From an uncultured Lachnospiraceae bacterium (GTDB lineage: Bacteria > Bacillota_A > Clostridia > Lachnospirales > Lachnospiraceae): 12,525 bases of DNA. Position numbers and translations under genes: made by a program. This document shows positions 1 through 6,192 of this stretch, piece by piece. The DNA lies in the NCBI GenBank assembly GCA_902773195.1, contig CACYDL010000016.1, forward strand, positions 1 to 12,525, in the 5' to 3' direction. How positions within the stretch are numbered: position 1 is the stretch's first letter; the number at the start of each line of letters is the position of its first letter. The notes beneath the pieces are model-generated. The model was not told where the DNA came from. It saw nothing but the letters and a program-made list of their open reading frames with translations, and did not search any database.

Positions 1-9
1 CCCCGTGCA

Positions 10-15
10 TATAAT
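10..15 (+). promoter_or_regulatory. -10 box of the tRNA-Leu promoter
   Basis: A perfect TATAAT lies at 10-15, about 43 bases before the first base of the tRNA. The expected -35 element would fall before the window begins, so only half of the promoter can be seen. Transcription would start near position 22 and the tRNA leader would then contain a short hairpin at 30-46. Confidence 0.6.
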
Positions 16-29
16 AATCTTGTTCGCTC

Positions 30-46
30 GAAGGGAGATACCCTTC
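30..46 (+). other. hairpin in the tRNA-Leu 5' leader
   Basis: GAAGGG (30-35) and CCCTTC (41-46) form a 6-bp stem with a 5-base loop, 12 bases upstream of the mature tRNA 5' end. It probably folds in the precursor next to the RNase P cleavage site. Its function, if any, is not shown by the sequence, and it has no U-tract. Confidence 0.35.
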
Positions 47-57
47 AGCCGCGAAAC

Positions 58-141
58 GCGGAAGTGTCGGAATTGGCAGACGAGCAAGACTAAGGATCTT
101 GTGCTGGCTACAGCGTGCGGGTTCAAGTCCCGCCTTCCGCA
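58..141 (+). tRNA. tRNA-Leu, anticodon AAG
   Basis: All arms of a class II tRNA can be drawn. The acceptor stem is 7 perfect pairs (58-64 with 134-140) with discriminator A141. The D stem pairs 67-69 with 81-83. The anticodon stem is 5 perfect pairs (85-89 with 97-101) around loop CTAAGGA. A long variable arm pairs 103-106 with 111-114. The T stem is 5 perfect pairs (117-121 with 129-133) with loop TTCAAGT. T91 is U33, so the anticodon is A92-A93-G94 (AAG), followed by G37, which is normal for leucine tRNAs reading CUN codons. The long variable arm and discriminator A also fit leucine. CCA is not encoded, so the 3' end must be added after transcription. An A34 leucine tRNA is unusual for a bacterium (see findings). 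Confidence 0.95.
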
Positions 142-148
142 GTACAAA

Positions 149-185
149 CCCGGAAATCCGAATCACGGATTTCCGGGTCTTTTTT
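149..185 (+). terminator. rho-independent terminator of tRNA-Leu
   Basis: A perfect 12-bp stem (149-160 with 166-177) with a 5-base loop is followed by TCTTTTTT (178-185). It lies 8 bases after the tRNA and ends its transcript before the convergent rseP operon. Confidence 0.95.
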
Positions 186-262
186 ATGTCCCTGACACTT
201 CCGTCGCAGCTCCCTCTTCGTCCCTTCCTTCTCTGTCAATCGCGGAAAGGTTCCTTCAGCGC

Positions 263-291
263 AAAAGCGCCCGCGCACACGTCGCGGACGC
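263..291 (-). terminator. probable terminator of the pyrH-rseP operon
   Basis: Nine bases after the rseP stop, on the minus strand, a 9-bp GC-rich stem (291-283 with 275-267, one U·G pair) with a 7-base loop is followed by only four Ts (266-263). The stem is strong and the T tract short. Position at the end of the operon and facing the tRNA terminator support the call. The stretch 186-262 between the two terminators shows nothing else. Confidence 0.65.
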
Positions 292-299
292 TCTTTCAC

Positions 300-1625
300 T
301 CAGGGGAAATGTATCATTCTCGTCATGTCGTGATACATCACATATACCATAAGAATCAGCAGCAGCACGGCCGCGACGGTCTGGATCCCCGCCTCCACGT
401 CCCGGTTGACGGGCTTCCCGAAGACGGCCTCATAGAGCAGGAACACGAGCCTGCCGCCGTCGAGGGCCGGTATGGGAAGAAGATTCATCACCCCGAGATT
501 GGCCGAAAGCAGGATGATGAGATTCAGCATATTCATCCAGGTCATGAGGGGGCCTTCGGACCGGGATTCCTCGTAGGTGGTCCCCACGATATCCACGACT
601 CCGACGGGGCCGGACAGGTCGTTGACCGAAAAGCGCCCGGTGAAAAGCGAGGCCACGGACTTCACGGTCGTCACGATCCAGTACCTCAGCTCAATCAGGG
701 CGTACTTCAGCACCCCCCGCGCGGAGGTCCTGACCCGGCCCAGATTGTAGGAGAATCCCAGATTCACCTGTTCCCTGCTCACGGGCAGGACGCTTACCTC
801 ATAGCTTTCACTGCCTCTTCGCAGCCCGAGACGCACCTCTTCCTCCCCCAGGGGGTGGGCGCCGAAATACTCATTCAGCTCTTTGGCGTCCGCAATCGCC
901 GTTCCGTCGATGGAGGTAATCACGTCTCCCGCCATGACCCCGGCCTCTTCCAGCGGGGATCCGGGCGAGACGGCCTCCGCCACCGCCTCCGCGTCCTCGA
1001 GATAATAGGTGATTCCCAGCATGTACCGCTTCTCAAGGTCCGGTGAGAATGACGCGCTGTACTTCTGCCCGTCCCTGATCCAGGACAGGCGGATCTCCGT
1101 GTCGCCGGTGAGATCGTGGAAGACGAACCAGTTGTCCACGTCCCGGCCGATATCCGCGCGGGAGCCCATGAATTCCGTGATCACGTCCCCTGCCTCAAGC
1201 CCCGCCCGGGCGGCGGCGCTCCCCTCCTTCACATAGAGGACCTCGGCAGGATCGTATCCCACGACTGACAGCACCACCACGGCACACAGGAAGGCCAGGA
1301 TAAAATTGAACAGGGGGCCGGCGAAGATGATGGCCGCCCGCCTTCCGACGGAGGCCGCGAGAAAAGAACCTTCCTCAGGCCCGCGCTCTCCGCCGTCCTC
1401 TCCGCTCTCAAGGTTCAGCATGCCCTTCATCCGGCACGATCCGCCGAACAGCAGAAGCTTCAGCGAATACCTCGTCTCTCCCTTTTTCACGGAAAGCAGG
1501 CGGGGCCCGAAGCCGAGTGAAAACTCCTCCACCTCCACTCCGTTCAGCTTCGCAGCCAGGAAGTGGCCGAACTCATGGAAGATGACCAGCAGCGAAAAGA
1601 TAAGTATGGCAATGATCCACTTCAA
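300..1625 (-). CDS. rseP: RIP metalloprotease RseP (site-2 protease)
   Basis: This is a membrane-embedded zinc protease that cuts transmembrane substrates, typically anti-sigma factors or signal-peptide remnants, within the bilayer. The first membrane segment carries the zinc motif HEFGH (residues 17-21). Further segments lie near 97-122, 305-325, 362-385 and 412-431. The last zinc ligand is in NLLPIPALDGGR (381-392, Asp389). Two PDZ-like domains lie at about 125-195 and 206-285, as in Gram-negative RseP; many Firmicutes homologues have one. The length, 441 residues, fits the family. The start is TTG: AAGGAGAA lies 10 bases upstream and the first membrane segment begins at once, with no better ATG. 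It follows cdsA by 14 bases and is the last gene of the operon. Its substrate cannot be read from this window. Confidence 0.95.
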   Translation of the reverse strand: MKWIIAILIFSLLVIFHEFGHFLAAKLNGVEVEEFSLGFGPRLLSVKKGETRYSLKLLLFGGSCRMKGMLNLESGEDGGERGPEEGSFLAASVGRRAAIIFAGPLFNFILAFLCAVVVLSVVGYDPAEVLYVKEGSAAARAGLEAGDVITEFMGSRADIGRDVDNWFVFHDLTGDTEIRLSWIRDGQKYSASFSPDLEKRYMLGITYYLEDAEAVAEAVSPGSPLEEAGVMAGDVITSIDGTAIADAKELNEYFGAHPLGEEEVRLGLRRGSESYEVSVLPVSREQVNLGFSYNLGRVRTSARGVLKYALIELRYWIVTTVKSVASLFTGRFSVNDLSGPVGVVDIVGTTYEESRSEGPLMTWMNMLNLIILLSANLGVMNLLPIPALDGGRLVFLLYEAVFGKPVNRDVEAGIQTVAAVLLLILMVYVMYHDMTRMIHFP

Positions 1626-1633
1626 ATCAGACG

Positions 1634-1641
1634 TTCTCCTT
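1634..1641 (-). promoter_or_regulatory. ribosome binding site supporting the TTG start of rseP
   Basis: AAGGAGAA overlaps the cdsA stop codon and sits 10 bases before TTG at 1625-1623. It is the reason for accepting a non-ATG start, and the overlap suggests coupling to cdsA translation. Confidence 0.7.
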
Positions 1642-2452
1642 AAATACCGGCTCCGATCAATGCCAGCGAAAGGAAATAGATCACAGGAGCCGTAAAAATC
1701 ACGCTGTCAAACCGGTCCAGAATGCCTCCGTGCCCCGGTATCAGACTGCCGTAGTCCTTGATGTCGTTGTCTCTCTTGATGGCGGACGCGGCCAGATCGC
1801 CGAAGATGGAGATCACGGCCCCCGCCCCGCAGATCAGGGCGAACTGCCACAGAAAGCTTCCGTGCTCGACGATCAGGGCGAACAGGACGCCGGAGACGGC
1901 GGAACCCGCGATCCCTCCGACCGCGCCCTCGACGGTCTTCTTCGGGCTGAGCACCGGGGCCATCTTATGCTTTCCCAGAAACCTTCCCGTAAAATACGCG
2001 CAGGTGTCGGCGATCCAGGAGGACAGGAACACCAGCCAGACCACCGTCCTTCCGTGTTCTCCGGCGCGGATGAGGTAGATGAAGCAGAGCATCACCGCGA
2101 CGTAGAAAAAGCCGAAGCAGGCGTGGACGGCCTGCCCGGAGGAAGTTCCCGGAAACGAGAGTACGTAGCAGGCCAGAATCGCGGTCACCGAGAGCGCGGC
2201 CACGGCCAGACACCAGCTGCTCTCCAGGAAGTACGCCGAGAGGTAATAGGCAAAGGCGCAGACGTACGCCGCGATCACGACGGCCGGCCTCTTCCCCTTT
2301 TTCGTCGTGTCCGTCCCGGTCGCCCGGAAGAACTCTCCCATTCCCACGACGGAGCAGAACAGCAGCGCCGCCAGCAGCACCGGACCGCCCGCCAGCAGCA
2401 CGCCGACGAGTATCACGACCAGCACCGCTCCGCTGATTATCCTTGTTTTCAT
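1640..2452 (-). CDS. cdsA: phosphatidate cytidylyltransferase (CDP-diacylglycerol synthase)
   Basis: This integral membrane enzyme makes CDP-diacylglycerol from phosphatidic acid and CTP, the precursor of phosphatidylglycerol and other phospholipids. The 270-residue protein has about eight hydrophobic segments. It ends with the CdsA signature: a run beginning GDLAASAIKRDNDIKDYGS and continuing through IPGHGGILDRFDS (about residues 217-248), which includes the metal- and substrate-binding acidic residues. An upstream conserved stretch, DTCAYFTGRFLGKHK followed by SPKKTVEG, is also present. The start is ATG with AAGGAG about 11 bases upstream. It lies 58 bases after the lipoyl-E3 gene and 14 before rseP. 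Adjacency to rseP is typical in Firmicutes, but uppS, which usually precedes cdsA, is missing. Confidence 0.96.
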   Translation of the reverse strand: MKTRIISGAVLVVILVGVLLAGGPVLLAALLFCSVVGMGEFFRATGTDTTKKGKRPAVVIAAYVCAFAYYLSAYFLESSWCLAVAALSVTAILACYVLSFPGTSSGQAVHACFGFFYVAVMLCFIYLIRAGEHGRTVVWLVFLSSWIADTCAYFTGRFLGKHKMAPVLSPKKTVEGAVGGIAGSAVSGVLFALIVEHGSFLWQFALICGAGAVISIFGDLAASAIKRDNDIKDYGSLIPGHGGILDRFDSVIFTAPVIYFLSLALIGAGI

Positions 2453-2473
2453 AGCCGATTTTTCTCCTTTGCC

Positions 2474-2490
2474 GCGCCGGAGGCCGGCGC
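2474..2490 (-). other. intercistronic GC hairpin between lpdA and cdsA
   Basis: GCGCCGG (2490-2484) and CCGGCGC (2480-2474) form a perfect 7-bp stem with a 3-base loop in the 58-base gap, ending just before the cdsA ribosome binding site. There is no T tract after it, so it is not a normal terminator. It could stabilise or separate upstream and downstream parts of the operon mRNA; that role is inferred. Confidence 0.45.
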
Positions 2491-2510
2491 CGTGTGTGCC
2501 GCGGATCCCG

Positions 2511-4208
2511 TCACAGATCGTCTCCGATCGCCGCCGCGCAGGCCTTCATAAACGCCTCGGACCACGTGGGGTGCGGATGCATGATTTCCGCCACCTCGTA
2601 GGCCGTGATCTCCATGTCCATCATGGTCTTCGCCTCGACGATCATCTCCGTGGCGAAGGTGCCGACCATGTGGACGCCGAGGATCTCGCCGTAGCCCTTG
2701 TCGGCGATTACCTTGACAAAGCCGTCCGTCTCTCCCGACGCGGCCGCCCGTCCGTTGGCGGAGAACGGGCATCTTCCGACGAGGATCTCCCCCTGCCTGG
2801 AGGCCTGGAGCTCCGTCATTCCGATACTGGCGGCCTCCGGTATGGTGTAGAGGCAGAGCGGCGCACGGTTCAGCCTGACGGCTTTCGGCGTCCCGCAGGC
2901 GGTGGACGCCGCGGCGTCCCCCATCCTTATGGCGGAATGCTCCAGAATGCTGCGGTTTGTGATGTCGCCGCAGGCGTAGATGTTGTCGAGATTCGTCCTG
3001 CAGTACTCGTCCGTCATGATCTTGCCGCGCTCGTAGTCGAGCTGGTCCCTGAGGACGCCCAGGCAGTTCAGCTCCGGCTGCCTGCCGACCGCCAGCAGAA
3101 CAATATCCGCGGGTATCTCCGTGCCGTCGTTCAGGACGACCTCCGGTTTCCCGTCCTTTCTCGCGAATTCCTCCACCTTCCCCCCGGTGACGACCCTGAC
3201 GCCGTGCTGCCGGAAGGATCTTTCGATCTCGCGGGAGATGTCCAGATCAAAGGTCGGAACCAGCACCTCCTGCTGCTCGATGATCGTGACCTGTGTCCCG
3301 AACCGGCTCCACGCCGCCGCCATCTCGCAGCCGATCACGCCGCCTCCGATCACGGCCAGCCTCTCCGGGAAGCGGTCCAGGCGGAACATGTCCTCGGGAC
3401 CGACGATCTCCGGCTGATCGATGCCGGGCACGTCCAGTCTGCGCGGCACGGAGCCGCAGCAGAGGATGATATTCTCGGCCCGGTAGGTCTTCCTGCCTGC
3501 CCTGATGTGATGTCTTCCGATCAGGGCGGCTTCCTCCCGCACGATCTCGACCCCGTTGCTCCGGAGCTTCTCCTCCAGCTCACCGCGGATCGTGCTGACG
3601 GTGTCCTCGCTGCACCGGCGGACTTCCCCGGCGTCGACGCTCATTTCCGACAGATCCAGATGGATGCCCCTCGAGGGGGCCCGCTGGATGTCCTCGATCA
3701 TTCTGGCGGTCCGGACGTAGGATTTCATCGGGATGCTCCCGCAGTTGACGCCGATACCGCCGACGTCGCTCTTTTCGAACAGGACCGTCTTCTTTCCCAT
3801 TCCCGACGCCCGGAGCGCGGCCGTGTATCCCGCGGGACCTGCCCCGATCACGGCGATCCGGTACTCGTATTCCTTCGCCGTCCGGTCGATGGCCGCCCTC
3901 TGTCTGAGCTCCTCGTCGCCGGCCCTCTCCAGGCCTCCCGCCATGGACGGTCTGTCGGGGACCTGCTCGCCCTCCTCGCCGATGTAGCCGATGATCGTCA
4001 CGACCGGGACGACCGCCCCGTCGTCAAAATATTTGCAGAGGAGTACGCCGTCCGCGGGAGATTCCACCTCCATCGAGACTTTGTCCGTCTCGATCTCGAG
4101 GAGAGGCTCCCCCTGTCTGACCCGGCTGCCCGTCTCCGCCAGCCAGCGTATGATCTTTCCTTCGTGCATATCCATGCCGGCTTTCGGCATAAATACTTCT
4201 TTCGCCAT
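2511..4208 (-). CDS. lpdA: lipoyl domain-dihydrolipoyl dehydrogenase (E3)-like fusion without the redox disulfide
   Basis: By family this is the E3 flavoprotein of a 2-oxoacid/acetoin dehydrogenase complex, which reoxidises dihydrolipoamide with FAD and NAD+. The 565-residue protein begins with a lipoyl domain (1-80) whose attachment lysine is K43 in IETDKVSME. A charged linker follows (81-115), then the flavoprotein (116-565). The FAD motif GAGPAG (122-127), the NAD motif GGGVIG (288-293) with E311, the second FAD motif YACGDI (411-416) and the C-terminal HPHPTWSE (544-551, His546 and Glu551) are all intact. The active-site motif, normally GGTCxNxxCIPxK, reads GGIGVNCGSIPMK (150-162). Both disulfide cysteines are therefore replaced (Gly153, Ser158), with a lone Cys156 between them. 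The DNA around 3721-3775 confirms this reading. Fusion of a lipoyl domain to E3 is known in acetoin-type complexes; the missing disulfide is not typical. The gene begins 5 bases after the E2 gene with CGGAG 8 bases upstream. True E3 activity is uncertain. Confidence 0.9.
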   Translation of the reverse strand: MAKEVFMPKAGMDMHEGKIIRWLAETGSRVRQGEPLLEIETDKVSMEVESPADGVLLCKYFDDGAVVPVVTIIGYIGEEGEQVPDRPSMAGGLERAGDEELRQRAAIDRTAKEYEYRIAVIGAGPAGYTAALRASGMGKKTVLFEKSDVGGIGVNCGSIPMKSYVRTARMIEDIQRAPSRGIHLDLSEMSVDAGEVRRCSEDTVSTIRGELEEKLRSNGVEIVREEAALIGRHHIRAGRKTYRAENIILCCGSVPRRLDVPGIDQPEIVGPEDMFRLDRFPERLAVIGGGVIGCEMAAAWSRFGTQVTIIEQQEVLVPTFDLDISREIERSFRQHGVRVVTGGKVEEFARKDGKPEVVLNDGTEIPADIVLLAVGRQPELNCLGVLRDQLDYERGKIMTDEYCRTNLDNIYACGDITNRSILEHSAIRMGDAAASTACGTPKAVRLNRAPLCLYTIPEAASIGMTELQASRQGEILVGRCPFSANGRAAASGETDGFVKVIADKGYGEILGVHMVGTFATEMIVEAKTMMDMEITAYEVAEIMHPHPTWSEAFMKACAAAIGDDL

Positions 4209-4213
4209 TTCCG

Positions 4214-5197
4214 TTACTCCGCTTTTCCGTCACTGATCAGGCTGTCCGGGTTCTCGAGATATTCCCTGACCGAAAGATTGAACTTCGCGGCGTCGGCGCC
4301 GTCGAGAACCCTGTGGTCGAAGGTGAGGCAGATGTGCATGAGCTTTCTTGCCTCGACCGCCCCGTCCCTCACGGCACACCCCTCGTAGACCGAGCAGACG
4401 CCGAGAATCGCGGCGTTCGGGAGATGCAGCATCGGCGTGAACGCCTCCACGCCGAACATTCCCATGTTGGTCACCGTGAAGACCGAACCCGTGCATTCGT
4501 CCGGCGAAAGCTTGTGAGTTCTGGCGCGCCTCGCCAGCTCGTGGGCCTTCTCCGCGATCTCATCCGTGGACAGCGCGTCGGCGTCCCGGATCACCGGCAC
4601 CAGCAGGCCCTCGTCGAGGGAGACCGCCATGCCGATGTTGATGTCGCTCTTGTAGATGATGCTGTCCCCCGCGAAGGAGCACAGCAGCCGTCTGTTCTTG
4701 GCGAGAGCCTTCGCGCACGCCGCGAGGATCAGGTCGTTGACGGTATAGTGCGTGCCCTCACGGCTGTTGTGCCGCAGACGCCGCTCCAGCAGCTCCGTGA
4801 CGTCGACCTTGGTCGTCACCGTGACCGTCGGAACGCGGGCCGCTTCGATCATCTCGGCGGCGATCGCGCGCCTCATGCTGTTCATGGGCTGGCTGAGCTC
4901 GCCGGGCAGAAGGTCGGTCTCCTTCCTCCCCGCGGCGTGCAGCACGTCCGCCTTGCTGATTTTTCCTCCGATGCCGGTTCCGCGGACGGAACCGATGTCG
5001 ATCCCCAGCTCTCTGGCGATTCTCTCCGCGAGAGGCGTCACAGGAACCTCCCGGGTCCTCTGGCGGCCCTGCCTGGCGCGCACGACGTCCTTCTCCGTCA
5101 CGGCGCCCCCCGGGCCCGTCGGCGTCACGGCGGCCAGATCAATGTGATACTGCTTCGCGATCTTCCTCGCGTATGGTGTAGCCTTGATGAATGCCAT
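4214..5197 (-). CDS. 2-oxoacid/acetoin dehydrogenase acyltransferase (E2) lacking a lipoyl domain
   Basis: E2 passes the acyl group from a lipoyl arm to CoA and forms the core of the complex. Two tandem peripheral subunit-binding domains occupy residues 5-41 and 52-88, each with the typical TP..R.IA...ID....TG.GG pattern. The acyltransferase domain (about 103-327) holds TNMGMFGVEAFTPMLHLPNAAILG (split at 243-266) and the catalytic FDHRVLDG (293-300, His295 and Asp299). There is no lipoyl domain: the protein starts almost exactly where the linker after one would end. The upstream E1 beta gene is intact and only 11 bases away, so no 5' coding sequence can be hidden. It has 327 residues, against 400 or more for usual E2 proteins. 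The closest functional class is AcoC/PdhC; the symbol is left blank because the architecture is atypical. Confidence 0.92.
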   Translation of the reverse strand: MAFIKATPYARKIAKQYHIDLAAVTPTGPGGAVTEKDVVRARQGRQRTREVPVTPLAERIARELGIDIGSVRGTGIGGKISKADVLHAAGRKETDLLPGELSQPMNSMRRAIAAEMIEAARVPTVTVTTKVDVTELLERRLRHNSREGTHYTVNDLILAACAKALAKNRRLLCSFAGDSIIYKSDINIGMAVSLDEGLLVPVIRDADALSTDEIAEKAHELARRARTHKLSPDECTGSVFTVTNMGMFGVEAFTPMLHLPNAAILGVCSVYEGCAVRDGAVEARKLMHICLTFDHRVLDGADAAKFNLSVREYLENPDSLISDGKAE

Positions 5198-5208
5198 AGC
5201 TCCGCCCC

Positions 5209-6192
5209 TTATCCGACCATCTCACGAACCGCCCCGCAGATCTTCGTCTCATCGGGAAGCACGCCCTTCTCGAGGACGGGGGAAAACGGCACGGGGACGT
5301 CCTCCGCGCACAGCCTCCGGATCGGCGAATCGAGGTAATAGAACGCGTCCGACTCGGCGATGGACGCCGCGATCTCCCCGGCCAGTCCGCCGGTTCTGAC
5401 CGCCTCGTGGACGATCAGCACATGCTTCGTCTTTCTCACGGACGCGGTCACCGTATTCCGGTCCATGGGAAGAAGGGTGCGCAGGTCGATCACCTCGGCG
5501 CTGATCCCCTCCCCCGCGAGAATCTCCGCGGCCTTCAGGCAGACCTGGGTCATCCTTCCGTAGGTCACCAGGGTGCAGTCCGTTCCGATTCTCTTGATGT
5601 CCGCCTTGCCCAGCGGTATCGTGTAGTCGTGGTCAGGCACGATCCCCCTGGTCCGGTACAGAAGCTTCTGCTCCAGGAAGATGACGGGATTGTTGTCCCT
5701 GACCGCCGATTTCAGAAGTCCCTTCGCGTCGTAGGGCGTGGACGGGACCACCACCTTCAGACCGGGGATGTGACACAGCATCGCCTCGAGGGACTGGGAG
5801 TGCTGGGCCGCCGCCCCCGTCCCGCAGCCGGAGGCCGTGCGGATCACCAGGGGGACGCTGAGTTCTCCCCCGAACATGAAATGCATCTTCGGGGCCTGAT
5901 TCAGGATCATGTCCCAGCAGACGCTCATGAAGTCCGAGAACATGATCTCGACGATCGGCCGCATGCCGGAGAGGGCGGCGCCGATGGCGCAGCCCACAAA
6001 ACCGGCCTCGGAGATCGGGGTGTCGATCACTCTCCCGGGAAATTCCCTGTACATCTCCTGCGTCACTCCGAACGCGCCGCGGTAGACGCCGATATCCTCC
6101 CCCATGAGAACGACGCCGTCGTCCCTCATCATCTCCTCGCGCATCGCGTCGCGGACCGCCTGTGCGTATGTTATCTCATTCTGCGTAGACAT
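5209..6192 (-). CDS. acoB: TPP-dependent acetoin/2-oxoacid dehydrogenase E1 beta subunit
   Basis: With the alpha subunit it forms the alpha2-beta2 thiamine-diphosphate E1 that oxidatively cleaves pyruvate, acetoin or a related substrate and acylates the lipoyl arm. The 327 residues include MGEDIGVYRGAFGVT (30-44), the catalytic glutamate in PISEAGF (Glu62), GAAAQHSQSLEAM with the conserved His131, and IPGLKVVVPSTPYDAKGLLK near 142-161. These stretches resemble the acetoin dehydrogenase AcoB group more than standard PdhB, but substrate cannot be settled from motifs. The gene starts with ATG inside the end of the alpha gene (17-base overlap), so the two subunits are translationally coupled and probably made in equal amounts. 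GGAGG lies about 13 bases upstream. Confidence 0.93.
   Translation of the reverse strand: MSTQNEITYAQAVRDAMREEMMRDDGVVLMGEDIGVYRGAFGVTQEMYREFPGRVIDTPISEAGFVGCAIGAALSGMRPIVEIMFSDFMSVCWDMILNQAPKMHFMFGGELSVPLVIRTASGCGTGAAAQHSQSLEAMLCHIPGLKVVVPSTPYDAKGLLKSAVRDNNPVIFLEQKLLYRTRGIVPDHDYTIPLGKADIKRIGTDCTLVTYGRMTQVCLKAAEILAGEGISAEVIDLRTLLPMDRNTVTASVRKTKHVLIVHEAVRTGGLAGEIAASIAESDAFYYLDSPIRRLCAEDVPVPFSPVLEKGVLPDETKICGAVREMVG

Noticed and set aside
99..1046. 315-codon plus-strand frame running through the tRNA, its terminator and rseP
   Set aside because: It begins inside the tRNA gene, crosses a strong terminator and is otherwise antisense to rseP; no family resemblance.
2307..4388. 693-codon open frame on the plus strand opposite lpdA and the start of cdsA
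   Set aside because: It is antisense to well-identified genes, shows no known motif, and is rich in Arg, Asp, His and Pro as expected for the shadow of GC-rich coding DNA.
4313..5338. Long plus-strand frames opposite the E2, E1 beta, E1 alpha and dxr genes (also around 5407-6243, 6104-7114 and 7209-8351)
   Set aside because: They are compositional shadows of the real minus-strand genes, with no ribosome binding sites or recognisable domains.
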